A stretch of DNA of 64,000 bases, taken from Bartonella sp. HY328. GTDB taxonomy: Bacteria; Pseudomonadota; Alphaproteobacteria; Rhizobiales; Rhizobiaceae. The notes beneath the pieces were generated by a model. It ran no database searches, was not told where the DNA came from, and saw only the letters and a program-made list of their open reading frames with translations. A program made the position numbers and the translations under genes. Below, in pieces: positions 26,734 through 36,628 of the stretch (within the stretch, counting starts at the first letter, position 1; each line of letters opens with the position of its first letter). The DNA is taken from NCBI RefSeq assembly GCF_025449335.1, contig NZ_CP104883.1, positions 984,501-1,048,500 on the forward strand, read 5' to 3'.

Positions 26734-27099
26734 TCTCCAAGAGTTTTATTGCCAAGCCTATCGTTTGTTTTAACCTTGTCAAAAATAATATTAGTAAGTT
26801 TTAACGTAAAATATATAAAACTATGGCTGATGATTTTCGCCTTAACCCAATAATAAAAACTTCATAAGGCAATTTTGAGGTGAGCAGTCTGCTTTAAAAA
26901 ATTCGTGTATAAATAGCAGTGCTAAAAGTAGTTTTTATTATGTAAACAGTTTCCAAACGGACTTAAAATGACGGTAAAAAACGGCTGCAAGCTTGGGAAA
27001 AAGTTTTTTTTAACGATTTCCTTTGCGCCAATCATCAATAGCTTATAAATAGAGCGCATTCCCCATTGATTCTTAATTCCTAGCAAAAAGAAAAAGTTA
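26734..27099. other. Intergenic stretch between the DUF2750 gene and hpt
   Basis: AT-rich, with no supported gene. The promoters of the two divergent genes must lie here. No repeat or structure stands out. Confidence 0.5.
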
Positions 27100-27636
27100 A
27101 TGCCCCAAATAGACGGTCGACAAATTGATGTTCTTTTTTCAGAAGAACAAATCGCAGAGCGCAATAATCTTATTGCCGCCGAAATTGCAGCTTCAAATCC
27201 TAGCCGTCTTTTGGTTTTGCCCATTTTAAAAGGTTCTTTTGTTTTTGCAGCCGATTTGATCCGCGCCTTGCATAAAACTGGCATCGTTTCATCTGTCGAA
27301 TTTATCACTGTATCAAGCTATGGCGAAAGCAAAACACCGGGTAATATCCGCCTTGTCCATGATATTGATAGCGATATTGCTGGCCGCGATGTTTTGCTGA
27401 TTGATGATATTCTTGAATCAGGCAACACTTTGCAATTTGTGCAAAATCTAGTGAGTGAACGGGGTGCAAAATCAAGCCGTATCGCCGTTCTTCTTGACAA
27501 GCATACACGCCGCCAAGCGGATATTTCTGCCGATTATGTTGGTTTTGAATGCCCTGATGAATTTGTGGTTGGTTACGGCATGGACGTTGCCCATTCATAT
27601 CGCCAATTGCCATTTGTTGGCGTTGTTAAAGAATAA
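27100..27636 (+). CDS. hpt: Hypoxanthine phosphoribosyltransferase
   Basis: Hpt salvages hypoxanthine (and guanine) to IMP/GMP with PRPP. The 178-residue protein has the PRPP-binding 'VLLIDDILESGNTL' at 98-111, 'LPILKGSFVFAADLIRAL' with the conserved Lys-Gly, and 'DFVGFECPDEFVVGYGMD'-type C-terminal purine-binding residues (here 'YVGFECPDEFVVGYGMD'). A strong terminator follows. Confidence 0.95.
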   Translation: MPQIDGRQIDVLFSEEQIAERNNLIAAEIAASNPSRLLVLPILKGSFVFAADLIRALHKTGIVSSVEFITVSSYGESKTPGNIRLVHDIDSDIAGRDVLLIDDILESGNTLQFVQNLVSERGAKSSRIAVLLDKHTRRQADISADYVGFECPDEFVVGYGMDVAHSYRQLPFVGVVKE

Positions 27637-27663
27637 ATATTGATTGGTAAAAGAATAGAAATT

Positions 27664-27705
27664 AAAAAGCGCTTTAGCTGCCTAACATCTGCTAAAGCGC
27701 TTTTT
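27664..27705. terminator. Strong terminator after hpt
   Basis: A 15-bp stem AAAAAGCGCTTTAGC/GCTAAAGCGCTTTTT with a 12-nt loop, ending in T5. Confidence 0.92.
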
Positions 27706-27954
27706 CATATTTTGTATATTCTTTGCCCAAGCTAAAAGCCGACATAAGCCAAGGGCAAAAATACAAATTGCTGTAAGGCTTAGGAAAAGCCAACAAAACC
27801 CACCAATCAAATCCGCCGTATCATTACGACTTTCAACCATCATCATATTTATCGTGCAAATATTTTGATTGTGCATAACAACATGGTTAAAAATCGCGTG
27901 CACAAATGCAGTTCCAGCTTGCGCTTTTTCCTCGAATCCTGTTTTGTTCTTTTT

Positions 27955-29076
27955 ATGAAGTTTTCACCTGAACAAGAAAAAGCATTGGATGAAGTGGCTC
28001 GCTGGTTAAAAGCGGGGCGGTCTCCTATTTTTAGGCTTTTTGGTTATGCTGGTACGGGTAAAACCACCCTTGCTCGCTATTTTGCTGAAACAATTGATGG
28101 CACGGTGCAATTTGCCGCGTTTACTGGCAAAGCCGCGCAAGTTTTGCGCTCGAAAGGTGCAAGCAATGCTCGCACGCTGCATTCCCTCATCTATCGGCCA
28201 CGCGGCGAAGAAGCGGTTGAAGACGAAATTACTGGTAAAACCTCTATTGCGCCAATGTTTTCGGTTAATCGTCAAAGTCCCGTTACTCAAGCCGCTTTAA
28301 TCGTTGTTGATGAATGCTCGATGGTAGACGAGCAATTGGGCCGCGATTTGATGAGTTTTGGCACACCTATTTTGGTGCTAGGTGACCCCGGGCAATTGCC
28401 ACCTATTTCCGGTGGCGGCTTTTTTACCGAGGCAGAGCCTGATTTTTTATTAACTGAAATTCACCGTCAAGCCAAAGACAATCCAATTATTCGCCTTGCG
28501 CTTGATGTGCGCGAGGGGCGCGATATTGCTTATGGTGATTATGGCAAAGCACGGATCATCACCCGTAACGACGTTAATCAAGAACTGGTTTTGGCAGCAG
28601 ATCAAGTATTGGTTGGCACCAATCGGACAAGAAAGCGCTATAATCAACGTTTGCGGGAGTTAAAAGGCTTTGACGCTGTTTATCCGCAAGCTGGCGATAA
28701 ACTCGTATGCTTGCGCAATGACCCTGTAAAAGGCTTGCTTAATGGCTCGCTTTGGAAAGTGTTTCAATCCTCTAAAGAAACGGTAAAGCCGGGTATTAAT
28801 CTTTTGATAAACCCAGAAGATGATGATCGCGGCATGGCAAAAATCAAATTATTAAAAGCACAATTTGAAGATCCCGATGCAGAAATTGCTTGGAATTTGA
28901 AAAAACGCTATGATGATTTTGACTATGGTTACGCCTTAACCACCCATAAAGCGCAAGGCTCACAATGGGATAAGGTGGTATTGTTTGATGAAAGCTACGC
29001 TTTTCGTGAAACAAGAGAGCGTTGGCTTTATACTGCAATAACCCGCGCCGCCGAAGAATTGGTGATTGTCCGTTAA
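27955..29076 (+). CDS. RecD-like ATP-dependent DNA helicase
   Basis: A 373-residue superfamily 1 helicase. Walker A 'GYAGTGKTTLA' is at about 30-40, Walker B 'LIVVDECSMVD' near 114-124, motif III 'VLGDPGQLPP' follows, and the C-terminal UvrD_C_2-type motif VI is 'ALTTHKAQGSQWDKVVLFDE' with 'LYTAITRA'. The compact size and lack of RecBCD partner domains resemble Dda/RecD2-like stand-alone helicases of alphaproteobacteria. The start at 27955 ('MKFSPEQ') fits the family; an upstream in-frame ATG at 27865 would add 30 unrelated residues. No clear Shine-Dalgarno is present. Confidence 0.88.
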   Translation: MKFSPEQEKALDEVARWLKAGRSPIFRLFGYAGTGKTTLARYFAETIDGTVQFAAFTGKAAQVLRSKGASNARTLHSLIYRPRGEEAVEDEITGKTSIAPMFSVNRQSPVTQAALIVVDECSMVDEQLGRDLMSFGTPILVLGDPGQLPPISGGGFFTEAEPDFLLTEIHRQAKDNPIIRLALDVREGRDIAYGDYGKARIITRNDVNQELVLAADQVLVGTNRTRKRYNQRLRELKGFDAVYPQAGDKLVCLRNDPVKGLLNGSLWKVFQSSKETVKPGINLLINPEDDDRGMAKIKLLKAQFEDPDAEIAWNLKKRYDDFDYGYALTTHKAQGSQWDKVVLFDESYAFRETRERWLYTAITRAAEELVIVR

Positions 29077-29501
29077 ATTTCAACTTGTGTGCGATTGATA
29101 TTTTTTTAGTTCGAAAAATATTGTTTAATTAACTGGTTATTGATTTCAGATAATAGAGATAAAGTTGACCATTCGGGCTAATAATATTCAATCTTGATGA
29201 ATCAAAAAGTAAAAATGATTAATTGAGATAAAAGCTTTAGTGATTCTTTATTGTTTTGAGCTTTTATAAGTTGGTCTTGAAATCTTGCTGCATTTCTGGT
29301 ATAGAGCCGCTAACTGTTGCTTGTTAATGCTGGTTTCATTGAATTTGAAGCAGATAAATGTGCCTTTCATATAAAATTTATGTGGTGGGCATGCTTTAAT
29401 ATTCACAAGGTGACAATTATCATATAGGTTTCGCGCCAAGGTGGCGATAGCTGGCCCATGAATGGGTTTAATATTTTTTTATTCAATAGAATAGGGTTTC
29501 A
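29077..29501. other. Intergenic stretch upstream of infA
   Basis: AT-rich. A 63-codon TTG-started minus-strand frame (29248-29439) exists but has no recognised product. The infA promoter lies at the right end. No other structure was seen. Confidence 0.45.
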
Positions 29502-29720
29502 ATGGCTAAAGAAGAAGTTTTGGAGTTCTCAGGTATTGTGACTGAGCTTCTACCAAATGCAATGTTTCGGGTAAAACTAGATAATGAGCACGAAATTATT
29601 GCCCATACAGCCGGAAGAATGCGTAAAAACCGTATCCGCGTGCTTGCAGGCGATAAGGTCATGGTTGAAATGACACCTTATGATCTGTCTAAGGGTCGTA
29701 TTACATATCGTTATAAATAA
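29502..29720 (+). CDS. infA: Translation initiation factor IF-1
   Basis: IF-1 binds the A site of the 30S subunit during initiation. The protein has the exact family length (72 residues) and the S1-like OB fold: '[21 protein letters not shown]', '[16 protein letters not shown]' and '[15 protein letters not shown]', each in the usual place. It is followed by maf after about 300 bp, including a terminator. Confidence 0.97.
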   Translation: MAKEEVLEFSGIVTELLPNAMFRVKLDNEHEIIAHTAGRMRKNRIRVLAGDKVMVEMTPYDLSKGRITYRYK

Positions 29721-29810
29721 TCCATTTATTAATTATCATTGCAGTTTTTAAACTCATGCTATGGTATAAGATAAATTTTTTAGATTGATATGGCATAAAA
29801 GATGAAGAAT

Positions 29811-29839
29811 AGAGGTCTATTTATAGATCTCTTATTTTT
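29811..29839 (+). terminator. Probable terminator after infA
   Basis: Stem AGAGGTCTA/TAGATCTCT (one G-U pair) with a minimal loop, followed by TTATTTTTA. The 29721-30021 gap otherwise holds nothing I can name. Confidence 0.6.
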
Positions 29840-30021
29840 ATGTATTTCATAAAAGTCCGTGTTTATTTTGACTTTGCTTATTTCAAGTAAGCATTTGGTA
29901 TGTTTTATAGCCTTAAATAATTTTCCGATTTTAAAATTTGGTTTTACTTGATGTTAAAATAGTTGGTCTATTTTGCAATTTAGCTGCTATTAAAGCAGCA
30001 GAAAAATTGTTTATTGACTAT

Positions 30022-30675
30022 ATGGCGGACAAAATGCAGCATGATGAAGTGATTGAAAATAAAATGCCTTTAGTATTGGCGTCGGCATCACCACGCCGTA
30101 TGGCTTTATTGAAACAAATTGGTATTGAACCAGATCATTTACATGCAGCTGATATTGATGAGACGCCAAAGCGTGGTGAACACCCATTTTATTTGGCAAG
30201 GCGCCTTGCATTAGAAAAAGCTCAGAAGGCGGCACAAGTAATACGGTCAATACCACAATATGAAAAAGCGCCAATTATTAGCGCCGATACGGTTGTAGCA
30301 GTTGGGCGAACCATTTTGCCAAAGCCAGATAGCGAGGATGAAGCGCGCGAATGCTTGCGCCTTTTATCAGGACGCAGCCATAAGGTTTTTACCGCAGTTT
30401 GTGTATTATGTGCCAAGGGTCATCTGCATCACCGTGTTGTCGAAACGCGGGTGCGTTTCAATCGCTTGCCAAAATCAGTGATCGAGGCTTATGTATTATC
30501 AGGTGATTGGCGTGGTAAAGCTGGTGGCTATGCTATTCAGGGGCTAGCTGGTAGTTTTGTATTACGCATTGTTGGGTCTTATAGTGCGGTGGTTGGCTTG
30601 CCGCTAGCTGAGACGTTAGAACTGCTGCGATCCGTTGGCTATCCTGTTTATGAAAATTGGCGAATGATTTCCTAG
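30022..30675 (+). CDS. maf: Maf family nucleotide pyrophosphatase
   Basis: Maf proteins hydrolyse non-canonical or modified nucleoside triphosphates. The sequence has the N-terminal 'LVLASASPRRMALL', the catalytic 'PIISADTVVAV' Asp, 'LRLLSGRSHKVFTAV' and the C-terminal 'GKAGGYAIQGLAGSFV'. The start is uncertain: in-frame ATGs at 30022, 30034 and 30064 all precede the first core residues. The shortest fits the family best and the one at 30034 has a GGCGGA upstream. In relatives infA-maf is often followed by yacG, which is absent here. Confidence 0.9.
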   Translation: MADKMQHDEVIENKMPLVLASASPRRMALLKQIGIEPDHLHAADIDETPKRGEHPFYLARRLALEKAQKAAQVIRSIPQYEKAPIISADTVVAVGRTILPKPDSEDEARECLRLLSGRSHKVFTAVCVLCAKGHLHHRVVETRVRFNRLPKSVIEAYVLSGDWRGKAGGYAIQGLAGSFVLRIVGSYSAVVGLPLAETLELLRSVGYPVYENWRMIS

Positions 30676-30724
30676 CAGAAAGACCTATGCTGGAGCATTT
30701 GGTGCAAATAGATTTTAACGGTTG

Positions 30725-30762
30725 AAAAAAGCCGGCTTAGAATTATCCAAGCCGGCTTTTTT
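30725..30762. terminator. Bidirectional terminator between maf and the porin gene
   Basis: A stem AAAAAAGCCGGCTT/AAGCCGGCTTTTTT with a 10-nt loop, with T6 on either strand, between convergent genes. Confidence 0.93.
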
Positions 30763-30787
30763 AAAAGAGAATTTCTAATATTTAAAA

Positions 30788-32050
30788 TTAAAATGAGCGT
30801 TGTAAGCGAAGCATGCCTTGGAATGCATTTTCGCCTTTCATGCTATTGCGAACGCCAGAGCTTAACAATGAACCAGCATCGCTGTAAATTGCCTTATAAC
30901 CGTAATTGCTATCCCATTTTGTGTAAGCAATTTCAGGGGTAATTGTTAAGCCAGGGACAATTTGGTGTGAAATATTAGCAGCGGCTGAAAAAGTGCGCTC
31001 ATCATCATAGCCAGCTTGGAAATTGAAGCTTGTGTTTTTGGTAAATTTGTAGCTTCCGCCACCCCAAACAACCCAATCACCACCCCAGTCACCGATGTTT
31101 GAGTTATAAATACGCACTACACTGATATAGTCTTTTTTGAACGCTTTGACAGATGTATCAACTTTGTAGTAATCGTCCATGGATTTATAGCCACCCATAA
31201 CCCAAACTGAGAACTGATCTGTTACATTAAGATCAAGGCGAAGCTTACCTGCCCATTCCTCATTGCGAGCATCATAGGCCGCAACGGCAGAGACTGCACC
31301 CCAACCCTGTTTAAACTTCAAACCACCCAAGACATGCGGTGCGTAATCATCAATTTGCTGGCTCACTACTTTATAGCTTGGATCAGCGATGTATTGGTTA
31401 GCAACACTGTCATAATAGCGATGATAGCGAGTACCATTAATATCACTTCCAGAACCTTGCTCAACACCAATAATTGCAGAAAAGCCGTTACCAGAATTAT
31501 AAGTATAGCTAATCATATTTGTACGGGTAGAACCTTTAGGTGACAATACGTCATCGTTCATGACTTTCCCTAGGTAGCCAGTCCAATGTGCAAAGATCGA
31601 CTCGTCCATACCAACGCGAAGACCGCCCAGTTCAATATATGCAAAACGCAATGATGTCTTATCGCCTGCTGTACCCCAGTTAGCGCCACCTTGCCACTCT
31701 GAACGTAGGTCAATATAAGTGCGTAGTGTTCCAAGTTCAGTTTCAGCTGCCGTATGGAAGCGAAGTGTCGCACGCGAACGCCATGCATAAGTATCGCGTT
31801 CAATGCCATCACGCGAGGTTGCATACACATCATCCCCACCCTTTATTTCAGCGCGAACATAGCCTGAAATACGCATGCAGGTTTCAGTCCCTGGAATATA
31901 ATAATAGCCAGCACCATATGCGTCGCAAACGCGGACATATTCAACCGGTTCAGGTTCAACAGGAACGACAACAGCATCTGCTGCATTTGCTGCGCTATAT
32001 CCAGCAAATAACGCTAGCGGCACTAGCGGTAAGGTTTTAAGAATTGACAT
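30788..32050 (-). CDS. Omp2-type general porin
   Basis: A 420-residue outer-membrane beta-barrel porin of the alphaproteobacterial family PF02530. A signal peptide ends at about residue 23 ('AANA'). The N-terminal 'PVEYVRVCDAYGAGYYYIPG' and 'ETCMRISGYVRAEIKGGDD' are close to Brucella Omp2a/Omp2b. A constriction-loop-like 'HWTGYLGKVMNDD' is present, and the last residue is Phe, the BAM signal. It forms trimeric pores for small hydrophilic solutes. A long 5' region of almost 500 bp separates it from the next gene, room for regulation. Only one copy lies in the window. Confidence 0.95.
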   Translation of the reverse strand: MSILKTLPLVPLALFAGYSAANAADAVVVPVEPEPVEYVRVCDAYGAGYYYIPGTETCMRISGYVRAEIKGGDDVYATSRDGIERDTYAWRSRATLRFHTAAETELGTLRTYIDLRSEWQGGANWGTAGDKTSLRFAYIELGGLRVGMDESIFAHWTGYLGKVMNDDVLSPKGSTRTNMISYTYNSGNGFSAIIGVEQGSGSDINGTRYHRYYDSVANQYIADPSYKVVSQQIDDYAPHVLGGLKFKQGWGAVSAVAAYDARNEEWAGKLRLDLNVTDQFSVWVMGGYKSMDDYYKVDTSVKAFKKDYISVVRIYNSNIGDWGGDWVVWGGGSYKFTKNTSFNFQAGYDDERTFSAAANISHQIVPGLTITPEIAYTKWDSNYGYKAIYSDAGSLLSSGVRNSMKGENAFQGMLRLQRSF

Positions 32051-32538
32051 TTATCTCTCCACTGCCAAAATTATTGCAGGGCAAGAATTAGAAAAACAAT
32101 ATTACAGTGCCGTGTAATGAGTGTTACAATAGTATGAAACCATTGGATCTATGGTTCTGTATAAGTGATGCATTGCTTTATGTGTTATTATTGCAACATA
32201 TTTTTGTTAGAAAATACTAAATATTAAGCGGGAAAATGATAGGCATAGAATCACATACCCAATATTGCCGCGATTAGGACAAATATTCCAAACCTTAGTA
32301 AATTTGAAATAAAATGGCATGTACAAATGATTACCCATGTGTAAATCATTATGGTTATTATAAAGGTATCGGGCAAATATAAACTATGCAGCAGCTATTA
32401 TCGGGAACAAATAATGCCAATCTTTGTATAAAAGACAAAACCGCAAAAGGCTTTTAACCCGTTGCGGTTGTGAAAAACTACTAGTTGATTGATAGCCAGT
32501 TTGGAATTTTTAAAATGATCTATCAATATGCTGTATAA
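32051..32538. other. Long intergenic stretch upstream of the porin gene
   Basis: No gene is supported. The porin promoter lies at the left end and the terminator of the CoA-transferase gene at 32439-32469. The middle is AT-rich without a clear RNA structure; a small RNA acting on the porin cannot be excluded. Confidence 0.45.
32439..32469 (-). terminator. Terminator after the CoA-transferase gene
   Basis: Stem AACCGCAA/TTGCGGTT with a 15-nt loop; on the minus strand TTTTGTCTTTT follows. It is 70 bp after the stop. Confidence 0.7.
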
Positions 32539-34026
32539 TTAAAGCATGCTACCTTCTTGTTGCATTTTTGTATGCCATGAAAAGGCTTCTTCAAGTAAAT
32601 GCGGTGTTTGGCCGCCGCGTTTTACCGCACGATCAAAATAATCCTGCATTTTATCGCGATAGCTTGGGGCAATACAATTTTTGATAATAGTAGCGGCGCG
32701 CTCGCGTGGTGCAAGTCCACGTAGGTCGGCAAGCCCTTGATCGGTAACAAGAATATCAACATCATGTTCGGTATGGTCGACATGGGTAACCATTGGCACC
32801 ACTGATGAAATTTTTCCGCCCTTTGCCAAAGATTTAGTGACAAAGATAGAAAGCGAGGCATTGCGGGCAAAATCACCAGAGCCGCCAATACCATTCATCA
32901 TATGCGTGCCATTGACATGGGTTGAATTAACATTGCCATAAATATCAAATTCCAAGGCGGTATTAATAGCGATAAGACCAAGGCGTCGAATGACGCCAGG
33001 CATATTGCTGATTTCTTGTGGACGCAATATTAGGCGGTCTTTATATTTTTCAATATTATCAAAAACGCGCTGACCGCAGGCTTGGCTTAAGGTAATTGAT
33101 GAGGCAGATGCAAAAACCAGTTTGCCAGAATCCATCAAGTCAAAGGTCGAGTCTTGCAAGACTTCGCTATACATTTTTAGGTCTTCAAATGGGCTTTGCA
33201 AAAAGCCGCTTAAAACAGCATTTGCAATAGTGCCAATGCCCGCCTGTAAAGGCCGCAGTGATTGTGTATAGCGTCCCTTTTTCATCTCATGAATAAAAAA
33301 TTCAATCAAGTGGTTTGCAATTGCAGCGGTTTCGGTATCGGCTGGCAAAACATTGGATGGACTATCAGGCAAATTACTAATGACAATCGCAGCAATTTTT
33401 GCTGGATCAACCTTAATATAATTGGTGCCAATGCGGTCTTCTGGCTTGACGATAGGGATTTGTGTGCGTCCAGGAATTAATTGAGGAATATATATATCAT
33501 GCAAACCTTCCAAGGCAGGATTGCAGGTCATATTAATTTCAACGATAACTTTTTTAGCTTGCTCCACAAAGCTTGCTGAATTGCCAACCGATGTGGTTGG
33601 AATGATACCCCCATCTTCGCGAATAGCTACGGCTTCAACAATGGCAATATCAACAGGTGCTAATTGGCCGGCACGCAATTGCTCAACCGTTTCGGAAAGG
33701 TGCTGGTCAATAAACATAACTTCGCCGCGATTAATCGCATGGCGCAGGGTTGAATCTACCTGAAAGGGCATGCGGCGTGCAGTAATCCCTGCATTGCAAA
33801 GCAGCCCATCAATATCATGACCAAGGGAAGCACCGGTTAAAAGCGTTATTTTGAATGGATCTTGTTCAGCACGCTTTACCATAGCAAGCGGCACACATTT
33901 TGCGTCGCCCGCTCTTGTAAAACCGCTCATGCCAATTGTCATGCCATTTTGAATAAGGTTTGCCGCTTCTTCACTTGACACAATTTTCTGTCTTAAAGCT
34001 GCATTACGTATACGTTGGTCATACAT
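32539..34026 (-). CDS. Succinyl-CoA:acetate CoA-transferase (acetyl-CoA hydrolase/transferase family)
   Basis: The enzyme exchanges CoA between succinyl-CoA and acetate, linking acetate overflow to the TCA cycle. The 495-residue sequence begins 'MYDQRIRNAALRQKI', as family members do. The catalytic glutamate is Glu288 in 'MYSEVLQDS', and the glycine-rich 'GIGTIANAVLSGF' and 'NGIGGSGDFARNA' are intact. I choose the ATG at 34026; the frame continues upstream to 34107, but that part is unlike the family. Acetate CoA-hydrolase activity is an alternative. pyrF lies 105 bp upstream on the same strand. Confidence 0.92.
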   Translation of the reverse strand: MYDQRIRNAALRQKIVSSEEAANLIQNGMTIGMSGFTRAGDAKCVPLAMVKRAEQDPFKITLLTGASLGHDIDGLLCNAGITARRMPFQVDSTLRHAINRGEVMFIDQHLSETVEQLRAGQLAPVDIAIVEAVAIREDGGIIPTTSVGNSASFVEQAKKVIVEINMTCNPALEGLHDIYIPQLIPGRTQIPIVKPEDRIGTNYIKVDPAKIAAIVISNLPDSPSNVLPADTETAAIANHLIEFFIHEMKKGRYTQSLRPLQAGIGTIANAVLSGFLQSPFEDLKMYSEVLQDSTFDLMDSGKLVFASASSITLSQACGQRVFDNIEKYKDRLILRPQEISNMPGVIRRLGLIAINTALEFDIYGNVNSTHVNGTHMMNGIGGSGDFARNASLSIFVTKSLAKGGKISSVVPMVTHVDHTEHDVDILVTDQGLADLRGLAPRERAATIIKNCIAPSYRDKMQDYFDRAVKRGGQTPHLLEEAFSWHTKMQQEGSML

Positions 34027-34131
34027 GATATTATCTCTAAAATAAGCACGAGGCATTACAAGGACACTGCTTTTATTTATAAAGCAGTGGGCGAAAATTC
34101 CTCCCATTTGTATTATTATAACTCTTGCGAG

Positions 34132-34833
34132 TTAGACAGAAGCCTTTTCCATCTCCTCAAGGATAGACTGTGTCACCAAAACCGGATCTTCGGCTTTGAT
34201 AATAGGACGCGCTACCACCAAATGGCTTGCACCGGCACGAATAGCATCAAAAGGTGTCATAACCCGCTTTTGGTCGCCATGGTCTGTGCCACTTGGGCGA
34301 ATGCCCGGAGTAACGAGTGCCATAGTATTACCGATTACTTGGCGCAAAGCCATAGCCTCATTGGCTGATGCGACAATACCACCCATACCAATATCACGTG
34401 CTTGTTTTGCCCGTTTTAATACAAGATCTTGCGGTGTATCATTATATCCTGCATCTTTTAAGTCTTGTGCATCCATCGAAGTTAAGACGGTAACGCCAAG
34501 CAGGCATAAATCACTTCCCTTTGCCGCTTCAACCGCAGCTTGCATAGCTTTTGGGTAAGCATGAAGGGTTAGCATTGAAACGCCAAGGTTTAAAATACTT
34601 GAAACGCCACCAGCGATGGTATTATCGATATCAAGCAATTTCATATCAAGAAAAATTTTCTTGCCATCTTGAATGAGTTCTTTAGCAAATTCCAAACCGC
34701 CGGTAAAAGCAAGCTGATGGCCGATTTTATAGAAGGTGGCATTATCGCCAAGGGTCTTGATAATAGCATTGGCTTCACTTACGGTTGCAACATCAAGGCC
34801 GACAATAAGGCGATCGCGCATATCCTGCGTCAT
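34132..34833 (-). CDS. pyrF: Orotidine 5'-phosphate decarboxylase
   Basis: PyrF makes UMP from OMP. The 233-residue TIM barrel has the catalytic Lys-Asp array '[14 protein letters not shown]', the N-terminal '[13 protein letters not shown]' and the phosphate-binding 'VTPGIRPSG' and '[10 protein letters not shown]'. The ATG at 34833 has GAGGAG upstream at seven bases; a frame up to 34866 would add 11 residues and is less likely. Confidence 0.95.
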   Translation of the reverse strand: MTQDMRDRLIVGLDVATVSEANAIIKTLGDNATFYKIGHQLAFTGGLEFAKELIQDGKKIFLDMKLLDIDNTIAGGVSSILNLGVSMLTLHAYPKAMQAAVEAAKGSDLCLLGVTVLTSMDAQDLKDAGYNDTPQDLVLKRAKQARDIGMGGIVASANEAMALRQVIGNTMALVTPGIRPSGTDHGDQKRVMTPFDAIRAGASHLVVARPIIKAEDPVLVTQSILEEMEKASV

Positions 34834-35094
34834 TATTAACTCCTCTTCATGAGTTTGTTTTTGCATATTTTTTAAACTATTAAAAGCAAAAAATGCACGA
34901 ATTTCTATAAGCTATGATCACTGTTTTTTGTGACAAAAATTCAGAAAAAAGTGCTCTTTTAGGTTATTATTTATGCCCTTTTAGTTATTAGTTTGATTCT
35001 AACAACGCATAGCTATTTAAGGTTTATGTGCGGTATTTTTGACAAAATACTAGCATTACATTGTTTAAGTACGTTTTATATGGGCAAAAGGTGG

Positions 35095-35829
35095 TTAAGC
35101 CTTTGTTGGTCGCATATCAGCCAGAAAGTCTTTTATACGCTGATGACGCGGTGCATTAAAAAACTGCTGCGGCTCTGAGTCTTCCAAAATAGCACCCTTA
35201 TCCATAAAGATTATGCGGTCGGCAATATTGCGGGCAAATTCCATCTCATGGGTAACCACAATCATTGTAAGCCCTTCCTTGGATAGCCCTGTCATTACAT
35301 CAAGCACTTCTTTCACCATTTCAGGATCAAGAGCGGAGGTCGGTTCATCAAAAAGCATGACTTTAGGTTTCATGCATAAAGCGCGGGCAATGGCAACCCG
35401 CTGTTGCTGGCCACCGCTTAATTGCCTTGGATAAGCATTGGCCTTATCTTCAAGCTGCATGCGGCTTAAAAGTGAGCGTGCATAGCTTTCTGCGTCAGCC
35501 TTAGAGGTTTTACGCACACGGCGCATAGCAAGGGTTAAATTATGCAATACGCTCATATGGGGAAATAGGTTAAACTGTTGGAACACCATACCTACATCGC
35601 CGCCAAGCTCTAAAACATTTTTGCAGTCTGGTGAAAGGTGGTGACCGGCGATTTCAACCGTGCCGCTTTGACGTTGTTCAAGGCCATTAAGGCAGCGCAA
35701 TAATGTTGATTTACCAGAGCCTGATGGCCCGCATAAAACAATACGCTCGCCGGATTTTACCGTTAGGCTTATATCATGCAAAATTTGCGTTTTGCCGAAA
35801 AATTTAACTAGGTTTTCAACCTTAATCAT
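35095..35829 (-). CDS. Polar amino-acid ABC transporter ATP-binding protein
   Basis: A 244-residue importer ATPase of the HisP/GlnQ group. Walker A '[15 protein letters not shown]' is at about 34-48, Q-loop '[13 protein letters not shown]', ABC signature '[15 protein letters not shown]', Walker B '[16 protein letters not shown]' and the H-loop '[15 protein letters not shown]' are all present. It is the last of a three-gene set with two permeases upstream (35913-37294). The set imports a polar amino acid; its identity is unknown. Confidence 0.93.
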   Translation of the reverse strand: MIKVENLVKFFGKTQILHDISLTVKSGERIVLCGPSGSGKSTLLRCLNGLEQRQSGTVEIAGHHLSPDCKNVLELGGDVGMVFQQFNLFPHMSVLHNLTLAMRRVRKTSKADAESYARSLLSRMQLEDKANAYPRQLSGGQQQRVAIARALCMKPKVMLFDEPTSALDPEMVKEVLDVMTGLSKEGLTMIVVTHEMEFARNIADRIIFMDKGAILEDSEPQQFFNAPRHQRIKDFLADMRPTKA

Positions 35830-35912
35830 TTAGAAACCTTCATTTCTTTGCTGATTATTTTGTCAGTCTTGTTCTTGTTTTACTTTTAATTACCACTTAA
35901 ACGGCCTGATTT

Positions 35913-36623
35913 TTATTTGGTTCTATGCCCCGTTATTGATGCTGGTAAAAAATAATATTCCAATAATTTAAATATCATCGCGATGATAAAACCAAGGCAG
36001 AGGTAAAGAATTGCCGCAGCAAAAAAAGCGTCAAAAGCAGCTGCGCCATTTGACATAAAACTCTTTGCCCTGCTAAATACGTCCATAATGGTTATAACGC
36101 TCGCAAGTGAGCTACCTTTTAAAACGATAATCATTTCGTTGCCAATAGTGGGCAAAATATTGCGGTAAACTTGCGGCAATAAAATATCAAAAAGGCGAAA
36201 GTGGCTATTTAATCCGAGCGATGTAGCAGCCTCATTCTGGCCTTGTGGTATTTGTCTTAATGCGCCAAGTAATATCACCGCCATGTAAGAGGCTGAATTT
36301 AGTCCGATGACAAATATAGCACAATATTTTGCATCATTGAGAATAAACCAAAAAATAGTGTTTTTTTGAATGGCGAGAGCGGAGCTCCATTTACCAAAGA
36401 GATTATAAAAAATAAATAATTGGATTAATAATGGGCTGCCACGTGTCATAAAAGTGTAAATGGCGACAGGCCAATAAAAAATGGGCGATTTATAATAAAG
36501 TGCTAAAGCAAAAGGCAGTGCCAATAGTTGCCCCAAAAAAAAGGCCGCAACAGTAATGAGTACCGTAAGCTGTAAGCCTGGTAAAATTGAGGTTAAAGTA
36601 TTGTAAAATGAGTCAAATGACAT
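35913..36623 (-). CDS. Polar amino-acid ABC transporter permease (second)
   Basis: A 236-residue membrane protein with about five membrane segments and the HisM/GlnP permease signature: 'YTFMTRGSPLLIQLFIFYN' near 60-80 and the EAA loop 'GQNEAATSLGLNSHFRLFDILLPQ' split over about 126-150. It starts five bases after the first permease stop, so the pair forms a heterodimer from one transcript. The ATPase gene follows 83 bp later. Confidence 0.92.
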   Translation of the reverse strand: MSFDSFYNTLTSILPGLQLTVLITVAAFFLGQLLALPFALALYYKSPIFYWPVAIYTFMTRGSPLLIQLFIFYNLFGKWSSALAIQKNTIFWFILNDAKYCAIFVIGLNSASYMAVILLGALRQIPQGQNEAATSLGLNSHFRLFDILLPQVYRNILPTIGNEMIIVLKGSSLASVITIMDVFSRAKSFMSNGAAAFDAFFAAAILYLCLGFIIAMIFKLLEYYFLPASITGHRTK

Positions 36624-36628
36624 TGTGG

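Noticed and set aside
29248..29439. Minus-strand frame of 63 codons in the gap before infA
   Set aside because: It starts with TTG, has no clear ribosome site, and no recognisable family. The sequence has some protein-like composition, so it is kept only as a note.
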